From Bacteroidales bacterium (GTDB lineage Bacteria > Bacteroidota > Bacteroidia > Bacteroidales > JAADJA01): a stretch of DNA of 14,443 nucleotides. Position numbers and translations under genes: made by a program. Below the pieces are notes generated by a model, which saw only the letters and a list, made by a program, of their open reading frames with translations, was not told the DNA's origin and ran no database searches. Position 1 is the first letter of the stretch. Each line of letters begins with the position of its first letter. The DNA lies in the NCBI GenBank assembly GCA_030635465.1, contig DAOVYU010000002.1:1-14443 (forward strand). Reading direction: 5' to 3'. Below, piece after piece: positions 1 to 7,383 of the stretch.

Positions 1-396
1 AAAGATACTTTTATTCATTTGCTTTACCGAATGTCTTTTAGTTACATGTATCATTTCATGTCCAATAACCCCTGCCAATTCTGCTTCATCATTCACTAAG
101 CTAAGAAGCCCCCTTGAAACATAAATATAGCCACCCGGAAGTGCAAACGCATTGGGTTCTGCCATATCCACTACTTTAAACTGAAAGTTCACTGGTGGAT
201 CACCAAGAACATCAACCAATCTTTGACCAATGGCATTTACATATGCTGTCAAGGCTGAATCGTGGTATATTCCAATCATTTGTTCAACCTGAACTGCTCC
301 TTCAGCTCCAATTTTTTTATCATACGAAAAATCTTGTGCTAAACCTGTATAAGAAAACAGCAATATAAGAACCGGAATCAGACTATATTTTTTCAT
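1..396 (-). CDS. M48-family metallopeptidase, secreted (partial, N-terminal 132 residues)
   Basis: The frame begins at the ATG complementary to 394-396 and runs off the left edge of the window, so only the N-terminal 132 residues are present. It opens with a signal peptide (MKKYSLIPVLILLFSYTGLAQ, cleavage probably after AQ). The zinc-binding motif HEMIHVT (HExxH) sits in the context GVIGHEMIHVTKRHS near residues 110-123, preceded by the typical M48 run NAFALPGGYIYVSRGLL. These are hallmarks of Peptidase_M48 of the BepA/LoiP type, periplasmic zinc proteases that act on misassembled outer-membrane proteins. The third zinc ligand (a downstream Glu) would lie outside the window. A Bacteroidota-type promoter lies just upstream at 431-438. 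The family call is secure. The substrate is not known. Confidence 0.88.
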   Translation of the reverse strand, partial: MKKYSLIPVLILLFSYTGLAQDFSYDKKIGAEGAVQVEQMIGIYHDSALTAYVNAIGQRLVDVLGDPPVNFQFKVVDMAEPNAFALPGGYIYVSRGLLSLVNDEAELAGVIGHEMIHVTKRHSVKQMNKSIF

Positions 397-430
397 TTTT
401 ATGCTATAATTAATTTACATTAATTCATTA

Positions 431-457
431 CAAAATTAAACGCTTTTGGTTCACCAA
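431..457 (-). promoter_or_regulatory. Bacteroidota-type promoter for the M48 peptidase gene
   Basis: On the minus strand, TAATTTTG (complement of 431-438) matches the Bacteroidota -7 consensus TAnnTTTG. A TTG (complement of 455-457) lies 16 nt upstream as a candidate -33 element, a slightly short spacing. Transcription would start about 25-30 nt before the ATG at 396. This is a motif match only. Confidence 0.45.
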
Positions 458-481
458 TGAATACCACTAAAATAAAATGTA

Positions 482-493
482 GCAGAATTCTGC
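482..493. promoter_or_regulatory. Perfect 12-bp palindrome upstream of the small secreted gene
   Basis: GCAGAATTCTGC is a perfect palindrome centred about 30 bp upstream of the -7 box at 518-525. The half-site GCAGAATT recurs at 511-518, abutting that box. This arrangement resembles an operator for a dimeric regulator. No regulator is encoded next to it and the function is inferred only. Confidence 0.25.
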
Positions 494-517
494 CATGAAT
501 TTCAGCAAATGCAGAAT

Positions 518-525
518 TATATTTG
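518..525 (+). promoter_or_regulatory. Candidate -7 box for the small secreted protein gene
   Basis: TATATTTG matches TAnnTTTG. No good -33 TTG is seen at the usual distance. A start near 530 would exclude the upstream ATG at 495 from the transcript, which supports translation from 573. Confidence 0.4.
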
Positions 526-572
526 CATTATTAACTATAAACCAAATCACTAACCAAAAACAGGAGGTTACC

Positions 573-905
573 ATGAAAGCAACAAAAATTGTAATGATCG
601 TCGCTCTTGTAGCATTTGCGACGTTGGTTTTTTCAAAACCAGATCCAGGTTCACTCACCGTCAAAATATGGCTGAGTGCAGCATTGCACAATCAAGCATT
701 GGTTAAAGCCATGCATGTACAACTCGATCGTAGTTTGATTGCTGTTGAGCAACCAGGTCCTTATGTAGCAAAAGTAAAACTTGGGAAAATTACTTATGCT
801 ATATTTGGAAGATATGAGCAGTGGAAAGCATTTTTCTCATCAGAGTTAAATGAAGATCCAGTAACTAAAAAACCTGGAATGCGACTTGCATCAAGAGTAA
901 AATGA
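573..905 (+). CDS. Small secreted protein of unknown function (110 aa)
   Basis: The ATG at 573 was chosen over the in-frame ATG at 495. It is preceded by a strong Shine-Dalgarno (AGGAGG, 6 nt upstream, unusual for Bacteroidota), and it places a clean signal peptide at the N-terminus (MKATKIVMIVALVAFATLVFS). The mature part is about 89 residues, rich in Lys, with hydrophobic stretches such as LTVKIWLSAALHNQALVKAM and no cysteines. It ends in TGA and is followed 16 nt later by a strong intrinsic terminator, so it is a monocistronic unit. I recognise no family. It probably acts in the periplasm or outside the cell. Confidence 0.72.
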   Translation: MKATKIVMIVALVAFATLVFSKPDPGSLTVKIWLSAALHNQALVKAMHVQLDRSLIAVEQPGPYVAKVKLGKITYAIFGRYEQWKAFFSSELNEDPVTKKPGMRLASRVK

Positions 906-920
906 TGATTATTGAAATTT

Positions 921-947
921 AAACCCACCAAATTGGTGGGTTTTTTT
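921..947 (+). terminator. Intrinsic terminator after the small secreted gene
   Basis: AAACCCACCAA and TTGGTGGGTTT form perfect 11-nt complementary arms around position 932, of which about 8 bp can form a GC-rich stem with a 5-nt loop. The stem runs directly into a T tract. This is the only textbook rho-independent terminator seen in the window. Confidence 0.85.
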
Positions 948-995
948 ATTTTCGATCATATCATCTACAAAATAAATTCTAAATAAATTCTTCCT

Positions 996-1003
996 TATCT
1001 TTG
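996..1003 (+). promoter_or_regulatory. Candidate -7 box for meaB
   Basis: TATCTTTG matches TAnnTTTG. A transcript would begin close to 1010, leaving a leader of only about 10 nt before the TTG start at 1020. The box lies just after the upstream terminator, so meaB has its own promoter. No clear -33 TTG is seen. Confidence 0.42.
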
Positions 1004-1019
1004 TTGAAACATCATATCA

Positions 1020-2117
1020 TTGACAGAGAAGAAAAAAAATAAAAATTCCGCACTGAAGGTAAACAAAGGTATTGAACAACCCTCCTCCTTTAACCCTGAT
1101 GCAAGTAATCGATTTAAAAAAAGCCGACAGGAATTACTTGATGTTGAATCATATGTAAAAGGTATTTTAGACAAAAACCGGACTGTCCTCAGTAAGGCAA
1201 TTACCCTGGTTGAAAGTTCCCTTCCCCATCATCAAAAAATTGCACAAGAAATTATTGAGCATTGCTTACCCTATTCTGGTGACTCTATAAGAATAGGTAT
1301 TACCGGCGTACCAGGTGTTGGAAAGAGTACATTTATCGAATCACTTGGTAAGTCTTTGACAAATCAAGGAAAAAAATTAGCTGTTCTGGCCATTGACCCA
1401 AGTAGTGAAAGGACCAAGGGAAGTATTCTTGGTGACAAAACACGAATGGAAGAATTATCAGTAGATACGAATGCATATATCCGTCCTTCACCATCAGCAG
1501 GTTCATTGGGTGGTGTTGCAAGAAAAACCAAGGAGATCATTGTATTATGTGAAGCTGCAGGATTTGACACAATCTTTGTCGAAACAGTTGGTGTGGGACA
1601 ATCTGAAACAGCTGTGCATTCGATGGTTGATTTCTTTCTATTGTTAATGCTTGCCGGAGCCGGAGATGAATTGCAGGGTATTAAACGTGGGATTATGGAA
1701 ATGGCTGATGCCATTGTCATCAATAAAGCTGATGGTGATAATCTTCAGAAAGCAAAAATGGCTAAACGTGAATATACAAATGCATTACATTTGTTTCCAC
1801 CGGCTGATTCAGGTTGGACACCTATGGTTGAAACCTGCTCAGCAAAAGATAAATCTGGAATAAATAAAATTTGGGAACTCATCGACCAATATCAAACATT
1901 GACTAAGAACTCGGGCTATTTTATCCAACGACGAAAAGAGCAGGAATTAAAAATAATGTATGAAACTATCAAAGCAAACTTCTCTGAAAGTTTTGATAAC
2001 AATCCACATATTAAATTGATGCTTCCTGCTATTGAAAATGAAGTTCTAACTGGTAAGATCAGTGCTTACAAAGCTGCCCAAAAATTACTTGACAGTTACT
2101 TTAAGGATCTCAGGTAA
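1020..2117 (+). CDS. meaB: Methylmalonyl-CoA mutase-associated GTPase MeaB (ArgK family)
   Basis: MeaB is a cytoplasmic G3E-type P-loop GTPase that loads and protects adenosylcobalamin in methylmalonyl-CoA mutase, the enzyme linking succinyl-CoA and propionate metabolism. The sequence shows the Walker A motif GVPGVGKST (residues 96-104), the MeaB stretch AIDPSSERTKGSILGDKTRM (about 124-143), RPSPSAGSLGGVARKT (155-170), the switch/Walker B region VETVGVGQSE (187-196) and the base-specificity motif NKAD (235-238). At 365 residues it has the length of Bacteroidota MeaB proteins. The start is TTG: an in-frame stop lies at 1005-1007, and the first ATG is beyond Walker A. The mutase subunits are not in this window. 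Its 3' end lies 7 bp from the convergent terC-like gene. Confidence 0.95.
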   Translation: MTEKKKNKNSALKVNKGIEQPSSFNPDASNRFKKSRQELLDVESYVKGILDKNRTVLSKAITLVESSLPHHQKIAQEIIEHCLPYSGDSIRIGITGVPGVGKSTFIESLGKSLTNQGKKLAVLAIDPSSERTKGSILGDKTRMEELSVDTNAYIRPSPSAGSLGGVARKTKEIIVLCEAAGFDTIFVETVGVGQSETAVHSMVDFFLLLMLAGAGDELQGIKRGIMEMADAIVINKADGDNLQKAKMAKREYTNALHLFPPADSGWTPMVETCSAKDKSGINKIWELIDQYQTLTKNSGYFIQRRKEQELKIMYETIKANFSESFDNNPHIKLMLPAIENEVLTGKISAYKAAQKLLDSYFKDLR

Positions 2118-2124
2118 ATTAACA

Positions 2125-3186
2125 CTACTCCGTTAAAGAAGATTTGGGCGGAAACAAAATCGAAACAAGAATACTTAAAGTTAAAATCCCCAATACTACA
2201 TATAAAGAGTGAACAGTGGTAAAACCAATTTCGCTTAGTGGTTCATGAATTAACATTTTAAGTCCAATAAATATCAACAGTAAGGATAATCCAATCTTTA
2301 AATAGTAAAACTTATTCAATACATTAACCAATAAAAAGAACAAGGCTCTCAATCCTAAGATCGCAAAAATATTTGAAAAGAAAATGATATAAGGGTCTTT
2401 TGAAACGGCAAATATTGCCGGAATTGAATCAACGGCAAATATCACATCCGAAAATTCAATAACCAATAAAACTATAAAAAGTGGTGTAATAAACCACTTC
2501 CCATCCATTTTTACAAAAAACTTCTCCCCTACATAACCTTTATAGACATTCAAATATTTGGAAGCAAACCGGACAATCCAATGTTTTTCTGCGTCAATCT
2601 TATCTTCGCTATGTCTTCCAAAAAACAATCTCGCTCCAGTAATGACTAAAAAACCACCAAATATGTATAGTAACCATTCAAACCTGGCGACAAGCGCGGC
2701 ACCAGTAAAAATAAAGATAAATCGCATAATTACAGCACCAATGATACCCCAGATTAAAACTCTTTTATACAACCTTTCCTCCACACCAAATGCATAAAAA
2801 ATCAGGATAATCACAAAAATATTGTCAACCGAAAGTGATTTTTCAATGATATAACCAGTCAGGTATTCTAATGCAAGATTTTTTTCATACAGGATTATTG
2901 CATCTTCATAAGCTAATCCATCAATCCTTATAGGATGTTTATATTTTGCAATGCGCTCCTGAAGTTCTCCCAAATTATCAATTCCATGAATCCAATCACC
3001 CCAATGAACAATGAAAAAATAAAAAGCCAGTGAAAATCCAATCCAGACTGCTGACCAGATCAAAGCTTCCATAAAACCAACTTTGTGGTTGTTTTTCGTG
3101 AAAACACCCAGATCGAGCAACAATACTCCTAAAATAAAAATTAGAAAAACAGTAAAGAATGATATTTCATATATATTGAGGACCAT
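2125..3186 (-). CDS. TerC/Alx-family integral membrane protein
   Basis: A 353-residue, very hydrophobic protein with about eight or nine membrane spans and the two signature regions of the TerC family: EKSLSVDNIFVI (residues 115-126) and IEFSDVIFAVDSIPAIFAVS (243-262), followed by SNIFAILGLRALFFL. The acidic residues in these spans (D121, E244, D247, D253) are the presumed metal-binding positions. Relatives include E. coli Alx and TerC. The family is linked to manganese export and to metalation of exported proteins, and some members to tellurite resistance. The hydrophilic loop at about 64-105 is longer than in Alx and probably faces one side of the membrane. It is divergent from glnA and convergent with meaB. 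The exact substrate cannot be read from the sequence. Confidence 0.9.
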   Translation of the reverse strand: MVLNIYEISFFTVFLIFILGVLLLDLGVFTKNNHKVGFMEALIWSAVWIGFSLAFYFFIVHWGDWIHGIDNLGELQERIAKYKHPIRIDGLAYEDAIILYEKNLALEYLTGYIIEKSLSVDNIFVIILIFYAFGVEERLYKRVLIWGIIGAVIMRFIFIFTGAALVARFEWLLYIFGGFLVITGARLFFGRHSEDKIDAEKHWIVRFASKYLNVYKGYVGEKFFVKMDGKWFITPLFIVLLVIEFSDVIFAVDSIPAIFAVSKDPYIIFFSNIFAILGLRALFFLLVNVLNKFYYLKIGLSLLLIFIGLKMLIHEPLSEIGFTTVHSLYVVLGILTLSILVSILFPPKSSLTE

Positions 3187-3211
3187 AAAATCTTCATGTT
3201 CATATAATCTC

Positions 3212-3244
3212 CAAAATTAATTAAAGTTGCGAGAAGCGAATCAA
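3212..3244 (-). promoter_or_regulatory. Bacteroidota-type promoter for the terC-like gene
   Basis: Minus-strand TAATTTTG (complement of 3212-3219) matches TAnnTTTG, with a TTG (complement of 3242-3244) 22 nt upstream. The implied leader is only about 20 nt, too short for the manganese riboswitch often found before terC-like genes in other phyla. Confidence 0.42.
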
Positions 3245-3295
3245 TAATAAATTTTAAAATCAATCGAAGACTAGCCTTTAAATTAAAAAATTTAC

Positions 3296-3303
3296 TAAGT
3301 TTG
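3296..3303 (+). promoter_or_regulatory. Candidate -7 box for glnA
   Basis: TAAGTTTG matches TAnnTTTG, about 44 nt upstream of the glnA ATG. A Shine-Dalgarno-like AGGAG lies a few bases before the start codon. No convincing -33 element is seen. Confidence 0.42.
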
Positions 3304-3346
3304 ACACCCTTTTGAAATATGGTGTAATAAAGATAAACAGGAGCAT

Positions 3347-4843
3347 ATGAACAATTACACGGAAATGAACCCAAACCCGCTGGTTCAATATTTAAATAAG
3401 CCTGCTGAAAACTTCAAAAAAGCAGATTTAATAAGATATATTGAAGACCATGATATTTCCATGATTAATTTCAGATATTGTGGATGGGATGGACGATTAA
3501 AGATCTTAAACTTTGTGATCAACAATAAACAACATCTTGATGAATTACTCACCTATGGTGAACGTGTAGATGGATCCAGTCTTTTCCCTTTTATTGAAGC
3601 AGGTTCAAGTGACTTGTATGTCATCCCCAGGTATAAAACTGCTTTTGTAAACCCTTTTTCAGAAGTTCCAACAATTGATGTTTTATGTTCTTACTATACG
3701 AAAGATGGTGAACCACTTCAAGGCTCCCCTCAATATATCCTAAAAAAAGCCCATGATGTTTTAAAGGAAAGGACAGGTTATACCATGCAAGCCATGGGTG
3801 AATTGGAATATTATATCATCAGCGATAAAGAAGAGCTTTATCCAGCTACTGACCAGAAAGGATATCATGAAGGAGAACCGTTTTCAAAATGGGGAGGATT
3901 TAGGAGAGAAGCGATGCTGGCAATTGCTGAAGCCGGTGGATTAATAAAATATGGACATTCAGAAGTTGGAAACTTTACAGTTGGTGAACTTGAATATGAA
4001 CAAAACGAAATTGAATTTTTACCTGATGATATTGAAAGTGCAGCTGACCAATTGCTGATTGCAAAGTGGATTTTAAGAACACTCGCTTATAAATATGGGG
4101 TAACCATTACTTTTGCGCCTAAAATTACAGTTGGCAAAGCAGGAAGCGGAATGCATGTGCATACCAAATTAGTTAAGGATGGAAAAAATATGATGGTTAA
4201 AAATGGGAAATTAGCCGATACGGCAAAAAAGATGATTGCCGGTTTCCTCGATCTTGCCCCCTCCATTACTGCTTTTGGCAATCTTAACCCTACATCCTTT
4301 TTCAGACTGGTGCCTCACCAGGAAGCTCCCACAAATATCTGCTGGGGTGACCGGAACAGGTCGGTATTGGTAAGGGTCCCCTTAGGTTGGACTGGCAATA
4401 TAAATATGGCCAAAGATGCCAATCCTCTTGAACAGGAGGTAGAAAATGGAGCACCTGACAAACAAACTGTGGAATACAGGGCTTCGGATGGTTCAGCTGA
4501 TATTTATACATTGTTTGCATGTCTTGCTGTAGCAGCACGCCATGGACTGGAAATGAACAATGCATTAAAGTATGCTGAAGATACTTATGTGGATGTAGAT
4601 ATTTTTAAGGATAGTAATAAAGCCAAAGATCTACATCATTTGCCTGCTTCTTGTGCTGAATCGGCTGATTTTTTGGAAAAACAAAAAAACACCTTATTAC
4701 AATATAATGTCTTTACAAAAGGCATTTTAAATGGTGTAATTGAATATCACCGTCAGTTCAAGGATAAAAACCTGAGAAAGGAATTGGAGAATAAACCAGA
4801 AGAGGTAATGAAGTTAGTTGAACAATATTTTCATTGTGGTTGA
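3347..4843 (+). CDS. glnA: Glutamine synthetase, class I-like (Bacteroidota type)
   Basis: Catalyses ATP-dependent amidation of glutamate to glutamine, the main ammonium-assimilating step, in the cytoplasm. The 498-residue protein has an N-terminal beta-grasp domain (about 25-120) and the catalytic domain. Visible motifs are the metal-site glutamate in GELEYY (151-156), GELEYEQNEIEF (213-224), GSGMHVH (266-272), NPTSFFRLVPHQEAPTN (314-330), WGDRNRSVLVRVP (333-345) and EYRASDGSAD (376-385). The regulatory loop that in enterobacterial enzymes carries the adenylylated Tyr (NLYDLP) reads KDLHHLP here (H430), so classical adenylylation is not expected. The C-terminus EQYFHCG is typical of this subfamily. 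The last 50 bp occur again at 5465-5514 beyond the ORF6N gene. Confidence 0.96.
   Translation: MNNYTEMNPNPLVQYLNKPAENFKKADLIRYIEDHDISMINFRYCGWDGRLKILNFVINNKQHLDELLTYGERVDGSSLFPFIEAGSSDLYVIPRYKTAFVNPFSEVPTIDVLCSYYTKDGEPLQGSPQYILKKAHDVLKERTGYTMQAMGELEYYIISDKEELYPATDQKGYHEGEPFSKWGGFRREAMLAIAEAGGLIKYGHSEVGNFTVGELEYEQNEIEFLPDDIESAADQLLIAKWILRTLAYKYGVTITFAPKITVGKAGSGMHVHTKLVKDGKNMMVKNGKLADTAKKMIAGFLDLAPSITAFGNLNPTSFFRLVPHQEAPTNICWGDRNRSVLVRVPLGWTGNINMAKDANPLEQEVENGAPDKQTVEYRASDGSADIYTLFACLAVAARHGLEMNNALKYAEDTYVDVDIFKDSNKAKDLHHLPASCAESADFLEKQKNTLLQYNVFTKGILNGVIEYHRQFKDKNLRKELENKPEEVMKLVEQYFHCG
4794..4843 (+). repeat. glnA 3'-end direct repeat, copy 1 (inside intact glnA)
   Basis: The last 50 bp of glnA, encoding PEEVMKLVEQYFHCG and the stop TGA. 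It matches 5465-5514 with five differences in 50 positions and no gaps. The two copies bracket the ORF6N gene. Confidence 0.95.
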
Positions 4844-4909
4844 TTCTTATTACGCTTATGGTGCAAGACTTCCCGGTTAATAAACTAAAACCTGAAATAA
4901 GTCCAATAC

Positions 4910-5449
4910 ATGGCAAAAAAGCAAACGAAAATATCAATACCAAAAGAAATAATCATAAGTAAAATTTATGAAGTGAGAGGAATAAAAGTAATGCTCTCAC
5001 ATGATTTAGCAGAATTATATCAAGTAGAGACAAGACGATTGAATGAACAGGTAAAAAGAAACCTTGGTCGTTTTCCTGAGCGTTATATGTTCCAATTGAC
5101 AATAGACGAGTATCAATCTTTAAGATCGCAAAATGCGATCTTAAAGAGAGGCCGGCACTCAAAATATGCACCTTACGCATTTACGGAACATGGAGTTTTA
5201 ATGTTGTCGAGTGTTTTGAAGAGTGAAAGAGCAGAGAAAGTAAACTTGCTTATCATTGATACTTTTGTAGAATTAAATCAAATGCTCCTTACACATAAGG
5301 ACTTGCTGTTAAAAATGGAAGAATTAGAAAAGAAAGTAAGTAACCAGGATGAAAAAGTGATGATGATTTTTAATTATTTGAAGCAGTTTATCAAAGAACA
5401 GGAAACACCGAGAAAAAGAATCGGGTTTAAAACCAAAGGGGGGAAATAA
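4910..5449 (+). CDS. ORF6N-domain DNA-binding protein (phage-antirepressor-like)
   Basis: A 179-residue protein with an N-terminal ORF6N domain (about residues 12-105), shown by KIYEVRGIKVMLSHDLAELY, then VKRNLGRFPERYMFQL and YAFTEHGVLMLSSVLKSERA. A coiled-coil segment (about 118-160, KMEELEKKVSNQDEKVMMI) and a basic C-terminus (RKRIGFKTKGGK) follow. ORF6N/KilA-N domains come from large DNA phages and are presumed to bind nucleic acid. Many Bacteroidota genomes carry dispersed solo copies whose role is unknown. No integrase or phage gene is nearby. It lies 66 bp after glnA and is flanked by two copies of the glnA 3' end, so it looks inserted. A 14-bp inverted repeat lies inside the gene. Promoter and ribosome site are unclear, and it may be read from the glnA transcript. 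Confidence 0.88.
   Translation: MAKKQTKISIPKEIIISKIYEVRGIKVMLSHDLAELYQVETRRLNEQVKRNLGRFPERYMFQLTIDEYQSLRSQNAILKRGRHSKYAPYAFTEHGVLMLSSVLKSERAEKVNLLIIDTFVELNQMLLTHKDLLLKMEELEKKVSNQDEKVMMIFNYLKQFIKEQETPRKRIGFKTKGGK
5117..5147. repeat. Perfect 14-bp inverted repeat inside the ORF6N gene
   Basis: TCTTTAAGATCGCA (5117-5130) and TGCGATCTTAAAGA (5134-5147) are perfect reverse complements separated by AAA. It encodes the stretch around LRSQNAILKR in the ORF6N domain. The RNA would form a very stable hairpin, and the DNA site could be bound by a dimer. Confidence 0.9.
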
Positions 5450-5464
5450 ATAAATCCTCCCGGC

Positions 5465-5514
5465 AACCAGAAGAAGTAATGAAGTTAGTAGAACAATACT
5501 TTCATTGTGGGTAA
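5465..5514 (+). pseudogene. Second, diverged copy of the glnA 3' end (orphan fragment)
   Basis: Fifty bp matching 4794-4843. The frame still reads PEEVMKLVEQYFHCG followed by a stop (TAA instead of TGA). All differences within the shared 15 residues and the stop are synonymous: GAG/GAA, GTT/GTA, TAT/TAC, GGT/GGG and TGA/TAA. Homology to glnA stops abruptly upstream, where CTCCCGG replaces the glnA coding sequence, and after the stop. Silent divergence means this copy evolved as functional coding sequence before being cut off from its gene, rather than decaying in place. Confidence 0.88.
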
Positions 5515-5538
5515 TCCCTCTTTTAAAATTAAAGAGAT

Positions 5539-7380
5539 TTACAAAAAACTACTTTCATTAATTAGTCCGAGTTCTGCAAGCTTTTCAGCTGTTGGAATTC
5601 CTTCTTTTGTCCAGCCACGTATCTGGTAATATTCATCCAGCAATTCATCAAACTTAATTTTATGCCCTTTTGATAAACCTGAAGAAAATGGTTGATTCAA
5701 TACCCTGTCTGGTAATGTATCATCTTGCCGGGATTTCCCTTCGCGTAAATTAAATAATTTTTCAATAGTCCAGATCCGTTCTCCGGTCTTTAGCAATACA
5801 TTTCCATCCATTTCTATTCCCATCACAGAACCTACCAGTTTTGCATATAATTCAGGATTTAATGCAAAAGATGTGAATAAGCATGCCACCATAGAATCGA
5901 TTGTAGTAGTTAGATCCTGGTATAATTTGGCCAAACCGGCTTTTCCTTTACTTTCAAAACGATTGATGGCAAATGGTGTTGAAATAGCTTCAGTACTAAC
6001 CAGGTATGATCTTAAGTGACAACCTCCCCTATTGTTAGTTGAGAGTGTTAAACTCATCCCATGAAATCCCCTGGGATCATAGGCTGGCAATTCCAATCCT
6101 TTTACATGCATTGCCAATTCAGGGTGTCCATATTTTTCGGCTAAACGAGCACTTCCTAAACTCAGTTCCTTTCCAAATCCTTCATTCTTTCCAATCAATG
6201 CACTCAAAATAACGATGGCATCAGCATCTCCAAACTTTAAATCCCTTCCGATATCCTTTTTAATCTGGTTCATAACTGGTTCAGGGAAATAACCTTTTTC
6301 TGACATCTCCATTGCACAGGCAACCGTATTTCCAGCCGAAATGGTGTCAATTCCATATTCATTACAATTGTAATTGGCGTGAATGATCTTTTCCAGATCA
6401 TTTACTCCACAAGAAGCTCCAAACGACCAGATAGTTTCAAACTCAGGTCCTTTTCCTTCTCGTTCAGGAGTTGCAGTAACCCGGGCACAGGCAATGGGAC
6501 AATGAGCACAAGGTTGCCGTTTTACAAAATAAAGCTCCTTGAATGTCTCACCAGAAATTGATTCTGCATCATTAAAAACACCTTCCTGAAAATTGTATGA
6601 AGGGAATGAACCATCATGATTGATGGCTTTCACCAGTGCTGGCGTCCCATATTCTTTTAACACATCTTTTGTTAAAGGAGCTTCTCCTACGAAAGTCCGC
6701 CATTGTTTAATAGCACGATCAACAACATCCTTATCACTAATCGGTGTTTTATTATTACCACTAACCACAACCGCCTTTAAGTTTTTAGAACCCATTACTG
6801 CTCCCAAACCACCCCGACCTGCTGCATGGTTCTTTTCATTCATAATGGCAGCAATCATTTGTTTATGTTCTCCGGATGGTCCTATGCAAGCAATTCCCGC
6901 TTTTGGATCTGTTTCTTTCATCAGGATATCCGTTGTTTCATGTGCATCTTTACCCCAAAGATTGGCAGCATCCTTGATTTCTACCTTACCATCCACAATA
7001 GCCAGGTAACAAGGTTTGATGGAGACACCTTCAATAATCAAAACATCGTATCCGGTTGATTTCAGATCAATACCAAAGTGGCCACCTGAAGAGCAACCAC
7101 CAACTGTTCCGGTAAGTGGTGACTTCGCAACAATGGCATATCTACTGGTAGTAGGCGCATTAATTCCAGTAAGTGGTCCTGTAGCAAAAATCAGTTTATT
7201 TTCAGGACCTAAAGCATCAGCTTTTCCAGGTACTTCATCAAACAGAATTTTAGAACCCAATCCTCGGCCTCCAATATAATCCAACAATATTTTTTCTGGT
7301 ATATCTTCTGTCCTGCATGTATGATCATCCAGGTTTACCCTGAGTAATTTTCCAAAATATCCACCTTTAATTGTTTCCAT
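5539..7380 (-). CDS. Aldehyde:ferredoxin oxidoreductase (tungsten-pterin, AOR family)
   Basis: AOR enzymes oxidise aldehydes to carboxylic acids with ferredoxin as electron acceptor, using a bis-pterin tungsten cofactor and one [4Fe-4S] cluster. The 613-residue length is typical. Seen in order: N-terminal pterin domain with YIGGRGLGSKILF (35-47), ATGPLTG (66-72), SPLTGTVGGCSSGGHFG (87-103), GYDVLIIEG (110-118) and NHAAGRGGLGAVMGSKNLKAV (184-204); cluster ligands in CAHCPIAC (C291, C294, C298) and C500; and the NEYGID (340-345) and DSMVAC (495-500) pterin/cluster loops, the latter with Val where Gly is usual. It starts 3 bp after the DeoC-like gene in one operon, suggesting a shared aldehyde substrate. 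The physiological aldehyde is inferred, not shown. Confidence 0.93.
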   Translation of the reverse strand: METIKGGYFGKLLRVNLDDHTCRTEDIPEKILLDYIGGRGLGSKILFDEVPGKADALGPENKLIFATGPLTGINAPTTSRYAIVAKSPLTGTVGGCSSGGHFGIDLKSTGYDVLIIEGVSIKPCYLAIVDGKVEIKDAANLWGKDAHETTDILMKETDPKAGIACIGPSGEHKQMIAAIMNEKNHAAGRGGLGAVMGSKNLKAVVVSGNNKTPISDKDVVDRAIKQWRTFVGEAPLTKDVLKEYGTPALVKAINHDGSFPSYNFQEGVFNDAESISGETFKELYFVKRQPCAHCPIACARVTATPEREGKGPEFETIWSFGASCGVNDLEKIIHANYNCNEYGIDTISAGNTVACAMEMSEKGYFPEPVMNQIKKDIGRDLKFGDADAIVILSALIGKNEGFGKELSLGSARLAEKYGHPELAMHVKGLELPAYDPRGFHGMSLTLSTNNRGGCHLRSYLVSTEAISTPFAINRFESKGKAGLAKLYQDLTTTIDSMVACLFTSFALNPELYAKLVGSVMGIEMDGNVLLKTGERIWTIEKLFNLREGKSRQDDTLPDRVLNQPFSSGLSKGHKIKFDELLDEYYQIRGWTKEGIPTAEKLAELGLINESSFL

Positions 7381-7383
7381 TTA

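Noticed and set aside
2355..2368. 13-nt word TAAGATCGCAAAA shared between the terC-like gene and the ORF6N palindrome.
   Set aside because: A shared word of this length is expected by chance in 14 kb of AT-rich DNA, and the flanks do not match.
3187..3346. Manganese (yybP-ykoY) riboswitch before the terC-like gene.
   Set aside because: The likely promoter leaves only about 20 nt of leader, and no conserved riboswitch structure is visible.
5518..5536. Weak inverted repeat CTCTTT/AAAGAG between the glnA fragment and the AOR gene as a bidirectional terminator.
   Set aside because: Only six AT-rich pairs with no T tract after it on either strand.
6620..7009. Long open frame antisense to the aldehyde:ferredoxin oxidoreductase gene.
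   Set aside because: It lies wholly inside a well-supported conserved gene and has no recognisable protein features. It is a shadow of codon bias.
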